A stretch of 64,000 nt of DNA from positions 129,145,822-129,209,821 of the forward strand of contig NC_085141.1 in assembly GCF_024139115.2 (NCBI RefSeq), read 5' to 3'. Every line of letters starts with the position of its first letter. Position 1 is the stretch's first letter. The notes under the pieces were generated by a model. It was not told where the DNA came from, ran no database searches, and saw only the letters and a program-made list of their open reading frames with translations. Positions 10,359-22,429 of this stretch are shown here, piece by piece. The DNA is from Armigeres subalbatus (taxonomy: Eukaryota > Arthropoda > Insecta > Diptera > Culicidae). A program made the position numbers and the translations under genes.

Positions 10359-11676
10359 TGTAATGCTCGACTAGCCCCGTGGCTACACCCTCTCAGGGTC
10401 GGCGATACCTGCTGGAAGAGAACTCACAGACAACCACAATTTGTGCAAAGTGAAACGTCACGACGTAGAGGACAACTCACAAACCAGTATACTAGCAGGG
10501 CTCAGTAATAAATAAATTTTACCAACATAGATTTAACTTAAGCATAATGATTTTTTTTATTTGAAACATACAAGGGTTTTAGTAGTGGGTTGGCTTACTC
10601 GGTGCGGCCGATGATGAATCGATGGAACTCTTGTTGTGCATGCTTTGACGGAAGGAGGAGAGGGGGCATTGGTGGTCTGGTTCTGGTTTTGGGTGATTTG
10701 ACGGCCGGCGGATGCGGGCCGCTTGGGGAAATAGGCCTGCTGCTTTGATCCAGTCCGAATATCCAGTTGATTGTGCGTCCCAGGGACGATCGATTCGTGG
10801 GTTTCTACTGTCTCGAGCCAAGGTAAGGCATTTGAAAAACGATGGCTCAATTTGCCCGTCGACGGCGGCAACGCGCATTGGATAGGGTTCCTAGCAAGCG
10901 GGCGCGAAACCACACAACCTTGCCGGGGCCTTGTCCTCAGTAGCGAGCGACGTTGCTAGCACGCCACGTGTGATCCAGCGAATTTGACTTTGGGGTACTC
11001 GCTAGTCACCGGCACAGGGTTTCACTCGTCCGTCACGTCGGTTATTCTTGTCCTCTATCTCTTGCCCGGAAATCTGATTGCCCACCTCGGAGCTGTACAC
11101 ATCGGCTCGGACACCAATAAGCGGGCGCGGAACCACACAACCTTACTAGGTCCTAACCTCAATAGCAGGTGTCCAGCATTCGCGTGGTGTGTGATCCAGT
11201 AAAATTGGCGACTGGTACTCACTGGTCACCGGCAACGTAGAATGATACGACCTTGCACTGTCGTTTCCACGCTTCTAGAACCCTCACACTTTTCGGGGTA
11301 CGAATTTAACGACACTTGCGACACGGACATGCGGTGCTGTTCGCAGTCGATCTCTACTTCACTCCGACGGACACTCCGGTTTCCACAACCCTCACGTTTC
11401 AGAACCGATACTTCTTACTTCGACACCACTAAACACTCTCGGGGTTGTCGTATCCGACTTTTTGTGCCCATAGGGATGTGGGATATTTATAGCACTCAAC
11501 CGTTAGATATTGTTGGGGGGGTATTGTTATACAAGTTCAAATTAATAGCCAAAATTTTAAACAATTTTACAAAATTTAATCAATTTAAACAAAAACAACT
11601 AGTATTTCTACGAATCTAATTTAAATCAAAACCGATCGGAGTTGAGTCCACATTGTGACGGATGCTAACGGTAACA
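10359..11676 (-). repeat. 5' LTR
   Basis: 1318 bp, TG...CA ends, nearly identical to 197-1579. On the minus strand it precedes gag by 312 bp, so it should hold the promoter. I did not identify a convincing TATA box or initiator. Confidence 0.93.
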
Positions 11677-11680
11677 CATC

Positions 11681-12290
11681 TGAACTTGGTATCGCAACAA
11701 GCATGTACTATATGTGATATTTGATTGAACTTTTAGACCTAAGGGTTTTACTTCCAGGATTTCTTGGATGACCAAGAACATGTACTATGAACACTATCTA
11801 ACCTTGGTAACATCAAGAGCATGTACAATATTTGAAACAGACTTGTTGATCTTTGGTTACGCACAGGGTATCAATACTTCATCGATGCGCTTGTGAAAAA
11901 GGCGGCAAAAGATAACCTACGACAAAGTTTTGTTTTTGTCGGAGATAATAATGACAAAGATCCGAAGAAGTTTGTCAGCAAAAGGAATTTTTTTTTTCAT
12001 TTCGTTGTCTTGCATTATATTGTTAGCAAATCCCGGTTTTATACGACCGTAGTTTCTGATCCTTGTCATATTGTGTTCGGATGAGGCTTGTTGCGAGATG
12101 CGTTTATCATTAACAAGCCCGATTGATGACAAATGGAATATTGTTAGGCTTCGCTTGATAATTGATTCCCTGGTTACGTACGCGATACAAAGGCCAGGGA
12201 TTTTTTAAATGACCACGAACATATACTGTGAACGCAGTCTAATCTTGGTATCAGTAAGACCTACCTGGTTGGCTACAGGGTCGATGCATC
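11681..12290. repeat. diverged dispersed/tandem repeat, about 120-bp unit
   Basis: Two units run in tandem at 11681-11880, sharing CTTGGTA, AGCATGTAC and a TTTGATTGAAC/TTGTTGATC region. A further partial copy lies at 12155-12270. It is the same family as the left flank of the LTR element. Between them, 11890-12150 shows nothing recognisable. Confidence 0.55.
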
Positions 12291-12729
12291 GCCTGACGTC
12301 GTATCGTAAACAGAGTGTAAAATAATCGAAATTTTTTAGTGAACTCCATTTTTCTTCATTTGTCAGTTCACTTCCGACACATTCATAGTCGGCTCTGGAC
12401 AGTCAATATTCAGTTGAATATTAGTCATTGAATATTTATGCACATTTTACAAATTGATAATTTTTCTGAAATCTGAACAATTTTCAAATGAGTAAAGCGA
12501 TTTATCACACGGGACTGAATCCGATTTTCAACCGCGAGGCACTTTCAGCGATAAACATCAACATAAACAATGCTAATTATGTTTTTTTCTGCACATAGTA
12601 AACACATTCAGTGACAGTTGAATGAATGAGTTCGTGGAGTAGTCGTCTGACTATGTCATTCTATGTTTTGAATATTCATGCGATGTTTGTCAAAATTCGG
12701 ACCGAAGTTGCTTCATGAAGATGAATATT

Positions 12730-14051
12730 TTAAGCTCTGATCGTAAAGCTCCATAATCGTCGGTCTTGGGCGATGTTCCTCCAGTTTCCCGGAACGTTTA
12801 GGGTCCCCAGGTTTGATACACCGCCGTTGCCTATCTGGTTCTCTGTTGAATATTCTTTTCGCTTTCTAATTTCCGACATTTGCACAAAGTGACCTGCCCA
12901 CTGAAGTCTGCAGTATTTCATATGATTCACAATATTTTCTTCTTTTTATACTTGATACAGCTCATGATTCATGCGTCTGCGCCACACACCATTTTTTAGT
13001 TACTCTCCGAGTATTGTACGCAGCACTTGTCGCTCAAAAACCCCGAAAGCTCTCTGGTCTGCCTCTTTTAATGCACACGCTTCATGTCCATAAAGGGCCA
13101 CTGGTAGAATCAGAGCTTTATATAGAGCAAATTTTGTTTCCGTCTGCATGTTGCGAGACCTAAGCTGGTTGCGTGATCCGTAGAAGGCCCTCACTACACG
13201 GGTCAAATGTCACAAGCGTTCCAAGGTAAACAAATTCTTTAACTTTAAACACATTCCCATCTGCACCAACACCACTAAGTCTGCCTCTATCTCTACCTGC
13301 CACCATGTTCGTTGTCTTGGTAGAATAAATGGTTAAGCCTATCCTCGCCTTCTCCCTCTTCAGTGTGACAAAAGCTTTCACTACTGTTCTGCGATCGATT
13401 CCAATATAGTCGATGTCGTCCGCAAAGCCCAGGAAAATATGTGACCGTGTGAAGATAGTGCCGTTCCTCTGCACACCAGATCTCCTAATAGCGCCCTCAA
13501 GTGTAATGTTGAACAATACATTCGAAAGTGCATCACCCTGCTTCCAAGGTCACAAACGTGGTTGACACTTCGTCTGCAATCCAAATACTTGATTTCGAGC
13601 CATCAAGCGTTGCACGTATCAGTCTAATCAGTTTCGCCGGAAAACTATGTTCAGACATTATCTGCCACAATTCATTTCTTTTCACTGAATCGTACGCTGC
13701 TTTGAAATCATTGAACAGATGGTGAGTCTGCAAGTTGTACTCCCGGAATGTATCAAGGATCATCGACAGGCTAAACATCTGATCCGTCATTGATCGGCCC
13801 TCACGAAAACCTGTCTGGTATTCGCCGACGAAGGACTCCTCAAGTGGTCTCAGTCTGTTAAACAGGATACGCGACAGAATTTTGTATGCCGAGTTCAGAA
13901 GGGTGATCCATCTGTAATTGGCACACTCTAGTCTGTGCCTTTTCTTGTAGATTGGGCATATGAGGCAATCCAACCAGCCGGCAGGCAGTTCTTCATTCGC
14001 CCATATTTTCTGGATAATGTGGTGGATTGTATCACTAAGAACATGTAACAT
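12730..14051 (-). pseudogene. non-LTR retrotransposon reverse transcriptase fragment
   Basis: Several frames joined by frameshifts encode a decayed RT on the minus strand. 14051-13533 has YRWITLLNSAYKILSRIL, GFREGRSMTDQ and FNDFKAAYDS. 13516-13160 has FADDID (catalytic Asp pair, near 13408-13425) and a YLGT motif. 13206-13000 and 12930-12730 carry the C-terminal end (ALYGHEAC, LQWAGHF). At least three frame breaks make it inactive. The clade is uncertain, RTE- or R1-like tails being similar. Its 5' edge at 14051 abuts a copy of the dispersed repeat. Confidence 0.8.
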
Positions 14052-14155
14052 ATTTGAAACAGGTTGGCTGATCTTTAGTTACGCGTGTAGACCCAAAGGC
14101 CTTAACTCCTTGGTTTTCTTGAATGACCTAAAACATATTCTGTGAACGCAGCAAA
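14040..14155. repeat. dispersed repeat copy
   Basis: It shares AACATGTA, ATTTGAAACAG, GATCTTTAGTTACGCGTGTAG and the final CTGTGAACGCAG with the copies at 94-189 and 11681-12270. Confidence 0.55.
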
Positions 14156-14184
14156 ATAAAATTTCAATGAAGAATTAGAAATTT

Positions 14185-14897
14185 CCCCTAAAAAATAGGA
14201 AATTGTCAATAAAGAAATCAGGGTATGAAGAACAAATCAATATAAAAATTTCACAAATAATGCAAAATTTCCATAAACAATAAAGAATTTTCCACAAAAC
14301 AAAAATAAATTAGCAGTTTAAAAGCAAAAATAGTAATTATAAAAAAGAATTTTCCATAAAGATATCAAAATATTCCACGCAAAAAAAAAAATATAAAATT
14401 TCCATCAACAATTAAAAAAAAAAAATCCATACAAAATTAGAAAAATCCACAAAAAAAATCAATAAGGAACAATAAAAGAATAAGAAAATTTTCATTAAAA
14501 TACAAAAAAGCAATAAAATTGATAAAATTTTCCTTATAGGTACTTTAAATGTTTTCAAAGAAAGGGTCATGTATGAAAAAATGCTCAGGTTTATTGCTTT
14601 TTTGTATTTCTTTATGGAAATTTTTGTATTTTTTTATTGCCCTTAATTGATTATTTTGTGGAAATTTTTAATATTTTATAGATAAAAAATATTTATTTTG
14701 TAGAAAATTTTGTAATTGTTTATTGCCAATATTGGTTTATTGATGGAAATTTTGTATTTTTTTCCGTGGAACATTTTGATTCTTTTATGGAAAATTTTTC
14801 TTTTATAATTTTTGATTTAAAAAGTGCTAATTTATTTTTGTTCTGTATTTATTGCTTTTACGCTGATGTCTTTATTGGCAATTTACTATTTTTTAGG
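14185..14897. repeat. AT-rich foldback (large inverted repeat)
   Basis: The left arm (about 14185-14518) is A-rich with repeated TTTCCATAAA words. The right arm (about 14590-14897) is its imperfect reverse complement. For example CTAAAAAATAGGAAATTGTC at 14188 matches the complement of 14870-14893. The unpaired centre is about 14519-14590. No ORF. It is likely a foldback or MITE-type element, and could form a long hairpin RNA if transcribed. Confidence 0.7.
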
Positions 14898-16765
14898 AGT
14901 TTTTATTTTAGTTAATTATTTGCATCGCCGTAGCAGGTTAAATACAAAGAAACTTTTTGGTAGACTCAAAAATCTTAAAAAAATATTTTTGTCTGTTTCC
15001 TAGAGGGTCCTTTGATTACGTAAATGGACAATATTTCAAGGTCTTAAATTATAAATCAGTAACAGATTATTATGCAACACACATTATAACTGCTTATAAT
15101 TTGTTAAATTGTTACTTGATGCTTATTGAATAAAAGGCCATCCGTTAACTGTAAAAATAAAACAATGCTTTTGTTAGTGTTTCGTTGATAATTTCCAACC
15201 GCTCAACCTTCCGTATATGCCAAATTCGTGCATAAACTTTTCTTGTGTCCATCATTTCTGAAATATATTTGTACTCTGCTACAAGCCCATGTTTTTGCCT
15301 TTCTCGTCCACTAACAATTATCTATGAGAAGTATATGATCGATGTAAGCGAAAAAATGAGAATAATGTTCACATTTTTTCCAAAAAAACGAGGGTGCAGA
15401 TTTCCAAATCGCCAGCCCGTAGCTAGATAGGCACCTACATATGTTATTCATGGTTACAGCGTGTTTATTGCTCATCAGATACCAAAACGTTGCTTCTAAT
15501 CGCAAGGGAGGGAGCCCGTAGGCGCACAGCAAGGAAAATTGATATCACTTTTTGATCTGTCACTAACCATACTGGTCTAATTGTTTGGACAGTGTGCTTT
15601 TTTATCACTTAATTCTGACTGATTGGTCTTTATGGCGAATGGTTTATGGGCCTGTAGGAATAATTCGTTTGATGCGAGAAATTCGGGTGTTTTGGTTTTT
15701 TTTAACGGAGGGGTATTAATTGATTGAGTCGTTTTTACGTATCATAACAGACACATAAACAAAACCGTGATTGATCCGACGGATAGCCGTTCAATTTATC
15801 ACGGCTGCTGGACCCTCATGCATGTGCGATTAGATTTTTTTTTCAATTTAGAAAATCAAATGCGTCGCCTTGTATTTCGGGAAAGAAAAAATCATTTTTC
15901 ATGATGCATTGAACAACAGACAGCCGCTCTCGACTGTCATATAAACAAATCCTACCTCCTGCATGCAACGAGAAAACATGCATTTTGAATTACGGCTCCT
16001 AACTTTAATTAGTCTGTTTTTCCAAACACGACCCTTGAGTTTGGACTCAAGCTCGCCGACATAGATGCTGATGCAGCGACTGCGTGGCCCGCACTCGATT
16101 CCATATGGATCCGTACATTAGCAGCGGCAGCAGAACCTTGGCCGTGATCTTCATGACCTAGATACTACACGCATTTTCATGTTTTTCCATTAGGCGACCC
16201 ACTTGAAAAACGACGGACCGCTAGCCGTTTAAACAGGCTGCTGCATTACGGTCTGATGCTATTTTCGTATCCTGTTTACCGAATTGGAAAATGTAAACTC
16301 TTGGAAATGCATCGCGTGATCGCTCCAGTGGTGTTGTCATCATTATCCTCCCGTGTTGAGTGAAAATCTTCAGGGACCAAAGTGAAGGCCAATTCACGTT
16401 CGTTTCCAAGAACTGCTGGCGGTCTTAAATATTGCCAACGGAAAAGGGTTCAGATTTTGTTATGATGCACGTTCCGAAGGAATGGAGAATGGCAGAAGAA
16501 ACTCGATTGATTGACAGGCACAAGCTGGTCACATTGCAGGATACCGCCGAAGGATGGTATTGTGTGGGAGGTATGGTTTTTTCTACAGCTTGCAGAGGGA
16601 TTAACGACCCAAGCAAAAAAAGTGATGCAATTTTAAGATGTTGTGGATGCGTTGCCAATTCCGAGCACAGTTGTCGATTCATCTTAGATGCAGGTATCAT
16701 CTACAATTTGATTAAAAAATTTAATTTTGATTATTTGATATAAAACTGATCGCATTTCAACCAAG
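14898..16765. other. no recognised gene
   Basis: AT-rich sequence. The only ORF of note is 16432-16743 on the plus strand (103 codons, Cys-rich near its C-terminus). I do not recognise it, and there is no supporting splice or promoter signal, so it may be chance. Confidence 0.4.
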
Positions 16766-17020
16766 ATGCTCAAACCTGACCCCATGACATCCGCTCAACT
16801 AACTGCATCGCATCGTTTATTTAGTAATATCTGGGACACCGCAACTTTTCCGGTCGACTGGGTGCAGGGTATCTTAGTGAAGATGCCCAAGCCCGGATTT
16901 AGGAGGAGATAGACGCGATTCTCCAGCAGCACGAATACCGTGCTAAACTGTTCTGTGTGGACCATATTGTCATCATTCTAGAGCAGGACCAGCATGGACT
17001 TTATTTTCTAGCTTTTGTTA
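16766..17020 (+). pseudogene. LINE reverse transcriptase fragment (RTE-like)
   Basis: It translates to a degraded RT start: a run beginning MLKPDPMTSAQL, then IWDTATFPVDWVQGILVKMP, then after a frame change CVDHIVIILEQD and LYFLAFV. These correspond to the W...FP.DW..GILV.VPK and CVDHI.TLR.ILEQ words I know from RTE-like elements in insects. An in-frame stop and a frameshift make it dead. Confidence 0.65.
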
Positions 17021-17077
17021 CGCATTCAATATTTAAACGAGTTTTTTAATAGATATTAACGCAGTATTTATTTTCTC

Positions 17078-17303
17078 AAGGTCACTCCTGACGGAATCCA
17101 AGTTTCAAAGTGCTTGCGTTTTCGGGGGCACACCACTCGATACGGAGGCGGCGCACAACTGTCATTTTTTGTTGACTTAGCTTTGATGCGTCACAGCATG
17201 CGTGAAATAATAAAAATGACAGTTGTGCGTTGCTTCCGTATCGAGTGGTGTGCCCCCGAAAACGCGAGCACTTTGAAACTTGAATTCCGTCAGGAGTGAC
17301 CTT
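17078..17303. mobile_element. hairpin MITE with AAGGTCACTCCTGACGG ends
   Basis: Nearly perfect inverted repeat. AAGGTCACTCCTGACGGAA begins the left arm and its complement ends at 17303. Arms are about 95 bp around a 30-bp AT-rich centre. Only a few mismatches separate the arms, so it is recent or under arm-homogenising repair. No coding capacity. Confidence 0.85.
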
Positions 17304-19388
17304 AAGGGCTGATCTATGGGAAAACTGTCAAAACGTAAGCAAATAATTGTGTTCCTAGGTTCTGCTCAGCTCTTTATAGTGCTTCTAGTAATCGGTTTTT
17401 TATTGTTTTCGCAGCAAAATGTTAACACTTGAAAATGTTGACGAATGAAAAATGAAGAAATTAAATGTGCACAGTGCACACAGACGTAAAAAAATTAATG
17501 AGGTTTTGTCAAAAAATCAACTTGTTTAGACTACCGAGCGAAAACTATATTCTCACACAATTCTCATTTAACTTTTCAAAAGGACCTAAGCAACATTTTT
17601 TGAATGACTTAATTTGAATATTGCCATTAACAGACCAATATGAAAGCTTTTGATTGCAGTACTCAAATTCTGAGACGAGACCTCCGAAGACGCTGCTTCT
17701 TTTCTTTTGTTTAGACCTTTGTTATTCTTTTCATCACAATTGACCATCGATTCGAGTTTCAACTGTTTCCTTTACTGTTTCACCTAAGCCCCGGTGGACT
17801 CTTCTGAGCACAATAAAAATGTATCCAATTTAAGAATTAGTAAATTCATTTTCGTAAGGGTTTTAATACCGGGAACAAAATACACGTTTATAACTGATTA
17901 TTAATAAGCTAAACGGATGATTTGGAATACTCGTTAATATGAAAAAGTCTTCGTAAAACAAAAACCATTCGGAATATTTTATTTGGAGGATAAAAGATCA
18001 TTTATTTCATATAAGAGATTTAAGGAAGCTGTATCAAGTTCGCCCCGTTTATTGAAATGCCCACAACCTGCACTGAAAATACCATCGGTGAATTGCAATG
18101 TTGCTACAAGAACGGAAGGAAAAGAACTCAATACCGCGAATGCATTTCTGGTGATCAGGAAGAATGCAATTGCTGGCGTCGGAATGCTGTGGTCGGAGTC
18201 TAAAAGCCAGACTAGCTTCTTGAAAAAAAGAAAACTCTCTAGTGAAAACCGATGCGTTTAAATTGAATTTGAAATAAAAAAAAGTTAGCACGGACATGTT
18301 TTAGTTGTGTTTAAAATGAATTAAGTTTGACTTTTATTGTGAAATACTTGGGCAACACTTAGGCAATATTTAGCCAACACTTGTGTGATACATGGAAACA
18401 TCTACTTGTTACTGTCCCCATCATTTGCTACTCAGTCACATCTCAACCAAATGCGATAAATTTGTACTAAACAGCATGTACTTCCGTTGAAATGTGGCCT
18501 GGGATCGTGGTCGAAAATAGGGATAGATGTGTTGTCCAAATAGATCTACTCCCTGTTGGTCATGTTCACAATGCGATTTCAAATGAACAGCTGGACCAGA
18601 GCTGGATTAGACAGAATTTTTTTTTTAATTTCAGTATTTTGGCATTTGTTCTTCTTCTTTGCCAGGTTACTATTATTGAGGGAAAATTAACTGTTAGCAA
18701 CGATTTTCTCAAAAGTCTAAAAATTCGTATCATACACAATATAAAACAAATGTAAAATCGTGGAATTTAGCTTGAATTTAGTAAAAAAAAATTGATGTAC
18801 CCAAAGCTCACGAAAATGTTTTTTTTTTAATTTATATATTTATTTAATTGGTCAACAAGTAAAATCTTTACCCCAATCACAACAGCTTATGATGCTAACA
18901 ATTTTAAATTTACTCCTAATCTCTAAACGTAAAACATTAAAATCAAAAACGTTGGAACAACTTTTAAAATCGCAGAACATATTTACTTTGCATGGTCTCA
19001 AATTTGCCAGAGTTCAGTTTTAATTGGTAGACCAGAAAGTAACGTAACACTTATTTCACCGATAACCTAGTGAATTGTAAATATATCGTAACGAAAAATA
19101 TTGGTTTTTTATTTAATTTATAATTCCATCGGTAGCAAGGAAAATGTTGGTAAATAAATCCAGTTTTCCGTGAGTGGTAATGGCCGTTAGCATCAACTGC
19201 ACCCACCGTGCAGTTGACCTCCAGAAACGTCAAATCAGAGCCCGACTAGCCCACAGGAAAGCAAATTTTCGTCGCATTGACGATTCCTCAATGTGTAAGG
19301 AAAAAGAAATACCAGCAAGAAGTGCTATAACTGAAAACCTCTATAATGGAAAATTAAAAAAATGTTATAACATAAAACAGTCAACGTC
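17304..19388. other. no recognised gene; contains a dispersed-repeat block
   Basis: Mostly AT-rich. 17561-17620 (AACTTTTCAAAAGGACCTAAG core) is repeated at 26447-26510. Small ORFs such as 17983-18261 and 18492-18755 are not recognised and lack supporting signals. Confidence 0.45.
17561..17620. repeat. dispersed repeat, copy 1
   Basis: Shares AACTTTTCAAAAGGACCTAAG, then AACATTTTTT and AATTTGAATA, with 26447-26510 in the same orientation. Confidence 0.7.
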
Positions 19389-19702
19389 ATGACCCCACCT
19401 GAACAACCGGGTCGACCCCGGCACTCAGTGGAAGAAGAAACACCAAACAAGAAGAGCCTGTCCAAATCCCCCGGTAGTCGAGCCCCCCTCAGAGCGGACG
19501 TTTTTCCCATACCGGAACTGTGGAAGATGCTACTCCGGAAGACTCCGAGGTAGTCGAGCGTTTTCCGTTAGGTGTACTCGGGGCGCTTAGCTTTTCCCCG
19601 ATGGACGACGTGGGAGTCATTACTTTGAGGAACAACATGTCTGTGAGTAACGCTAGCCATTCTGGGAATCCCGAAAACTTTTTCCCGGGAAGTAAGTGCT
19701 AC

Positions 19703-19867
19703 CCCAGACAACCACACATCGCATAAGAATGTACGATTAAAATCGTTTACCGATCAAAATAACATCAATATCGCATAAATGGCGATTGGTGTGCAATGAA
19801 AATTGTGCGCATAGGCATCGCATAACGGAAAAACAATTCTATTATGCATGCATTCTGGTTGTCTGGG
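19703..19867. mobile_element. MITE inside the LINE ORF1 remnant
   Basis: CCCAGACAACCA at 19703 and its complement TGGTTGTCTGGG ending at 19867 form the inverted termini of a 165-bp AT-rich insert. The LINE reading frame resumes on the right. AC on both sides could be a 2-bp target duplication. Confidence 0.6.
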
Positions 19868-20244
19868 ACCCCTTCAGGCCGCCTTTCGGGTGCCCGGGGG
19901 ACATCAACCCGAGCAATAAGTCCCAACAGACATAGCGTCCTAGGCCTCCCAGGAACTCCAACCTGGATTGTAAGGCCTACATCTTCCAGCATCTTCATCC
20001 AGCTCCTACTTTCGGCCCTGTTTCCGGATACAGGAAACTCCCACATTTGACTGCACAAGAATTTCCCGTTGATCACAGCACCCCTGCGGATACATCCGAA
20101 GGACATGATCTTAACACACAACCTGGCTTCCCCTCTTTTGACCAGCACAACTCGACTAATACGTCGAACGCATCGCCCCTACCTTCCATCGGATCAAATC
20201 AAGGTAACCTTGTTGCTTGTTCCTTTTCCGACCTCCACACTTTC

Positions 20245-21037
20245 ATTGGAGGTCAACTTCTGTCTTCTGTGGAACATCAACGGCTTCTGGAATAATCTTC
20301 CCAATCTGGAGCTGTTAACGCACGACAGCCCGCCGTGGATAATTGGCCTGCGGGAGGTCAACCGGGTCACACTTGACTCCATGGATCGCTCCTTCGGAGG
20401 AAAGTATAACTGGACCATTAAGGTAAGTCCTAACATCCGGCGTTCCGTGACGATAGGGGTCCTCCGGGATGTCCCATTCTACGTACTCCAGTTTAACGAA
20501 GACCTCCCAGTTGTCGAAGTCCGTCTCTGAGGTAGTTTCTTAGTTACCCAAGCAGCACACAAGTCAAGTGAAACTTGTAGCATCAACTTTATTGTGAGTG
20601 AATCTGGTCACATATAAGTTACTGCGATCTATGTGCAACTTGTGAGCTGCTCGGGTAGTATGGTAAACGTCTATTTACCCTGCGGTAATCTGCCGGGCAT
20701 CGTAAGAAAGGTAAGCAATATAATCGACGAGTCCCCTTCCCCTGTCCTCCTCTTGCGGAACATGAATGCGCATCACCCGGCCTGGGGTGATTCAAGGACT
20801 GATCCCCAAGGTACCGCCCTACTTGAATCGTTTGAAACTGCGGCCCTTGTACCACTCAACAATGGTTCGCCCACCTTCTTCAATGCCCAGTCGGCCACTG
20901 CCATCGACGTGACCGCCGCTAGTCGGTCTATTCTACCCGGTCTCTGCGGACTTATCAAGGAGCAACCACTTTCCGATTTCGGCCACCGTCCATGCCTCGC
21001 CCCCGGACATCACCCGGAGGCCAAGATGGCGCTATGA
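20245..21037 (+). pseudogene. LINE endonuclease domain (EEP type), broken
   Basis: The left part (20245-20530) has LLWNINGFWNN, IIGLREVNRV and RRSVTIGVLRDVPFY. After the MITE the frame resumes (20658 onward) with VNVYLPCGN, a LLLRNMNAHHPAWGD segment, and DVTAASRSILPG in place of the usual ID...S. The words N-N-G, QEV (here REV) and D-N-AHH are those of the apurinic-like endonuclease that nicks the target in LINEs. D of the D/RN-N motif is Arg here and there are stops, so it is inactive. Confidence 0.7.
20546..20657. mobile_element. 112-bp MITE inside the LINE endonuclease
   Basis: ACCCAAGCAGCACACAAGT at 20546 is matched by the complement of ACTTGTGAGCTGCTCGGGT (end 20656). It splits the endonuclease frame between EVRL and VNVYLPCG. 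Confidence 0.7.
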
Positions 21038-21246
21038 TGCCGCCGACTGGGAGGCATATGACCTTTACATCCGAAGTGCGTTTGAACGAAACAAGCCCAC
21101 AACCCTTCCTGAGCTCACCCAAACCGTCCTGGATGCCACCGTTGCCTGCATCCTGCAAACCAGCAACCGGCAAGGACGAAAGGCACTCCGCTGGTGGTCG
21201 GATGAAAGGCGTCGGGGCTACAAAGAAAGCACTAGGAATGCAGGTT

Positions 21247-22030
21247 TTTTTCCTGTTCGAGTATGCCACTGCGACCAGTCATTAGATCTATTGTAGCGTT
21301 GCCCGTATCCTTAGTGTTTGTCGAATTACTTGATTACTATTGATAAGCAAAGCAGTATCGGTTTCGATACAGTTGTTGTTTTGTTTTCTCAAGATCACCA
21401 TGACAAGGTCCCGCTATTTAGACCCTTCACAGAGAGCAATCCGATTGAAGGCGCGCCCCTTATCAATAGGAAATCAATCCTTTCTTGAAAAAACAGAACA
21501 GTGATACTGTTTTTGGCCATGCCATGCATCGGAGCCCCAGCCACATCCTTGTCTTGCTTCTAGAATATCACCAGTAAAACTCTTAAACCCCGGGATTTAG
21601 CTCTGACTACAAGACCATTTCAAGCAAGATAATTTGTTCAGTAATAAGAACTTCCGTGTGTTCCTCTCACTACCATTATTCACCAGTTCAAGAAGAGTTA
21701 GTACGTATTTGAACCCCTAACACGATTTCAGTTCAGCTTAGGAGCGGGTACCGAAGTTTTTTAACTAATTGCTTGAAAAGTTGTTACCGCTGCATACAGT
21801 CTATCCTCAAACAAAAGGAATTCGAATCTTTCAACTGTCTGCAAGGTAACATTAATTATGTTTTATTTCTAAGACTGCTGTTGGTAGCGGGGACTAAATA
21901 CGATGAATCTTTAATTACCACAACTTATTGCCCTAGCTAGAAAAATGGATTAAGCTAGGGCTCTGTTTGGTAGATCTTACACCGCAACACACTACGTCAA
22001 AGTGATCTACCGTGTTATGGTATGCAGGTT
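21247..22030. mobile_element. insertion with 9-bp direct repeats
   Basis: ATGCAGGTT occurs at 21238-21246 and again at 22022-22030. It brackets 775 bp that interrupt the LINE linker: coding-like sequence stops near 21240 and resumes near 22055. I found no inverted termini and no ORF, so the class is unknown. Confidence 0.45.
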
Positions 22031-22429
22031 AATAATATTTGCCTAGAACCTAGAGGAAACAGTGGGAGGAATTCCTCGATTCAGTCAGCCCGGCTCAATC
22101 CGCAGGGGGAAAGTAAACGCGCTAAGTGACAAACGAAGGTCTTTCCCCATCCACCTCGATACACCTGGTAGTAGTACCATTACCGATCCCACCGAAGTAG
22201 CCAACACGCTTGGAAAATACTTTGCCGGGCTGGCGTCGATGAACGGCTACTCCACCAAATTCCAGCGGACAATCACTGGTAGCGCTCCAACCCCAACAAC
22301 CTTCTTGGTCCCCCGGGATTTACAGAATTCTGGCTTCAATGTACCGTTTTCGGTGACCGAGCTGCCGCGATGTTACTATGTACAAGCCCATTTTGTTAAC
22401 CTCTGGACAAACTAGAAGCAGAAGGTAGA

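Larger units (their letters stand above)
197..11676 (-). mobile_element. complete Ty3/gypsy LTR retrotransposon
   Basis: The element reads on the minus strand: 5' LTR 10359-11676, primer site, gag 10046-7602, pol to 4435, a long 3' region, and 3' LTR 197-1579. Both LTRs begin TG and end CA. CATC (193-196 and 11677-11680) is the 4-bp target duplication. The domain order protease, RT, RNase H, integrase is that of Ty3/gypsy rather than copia. No envelope-like ORF is visible. Both large frames are open, so the insertion is fairly recent and may still make protein. The LTRs are nearly identical apart from one replaced block (see findings). Confidence 0.93.
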
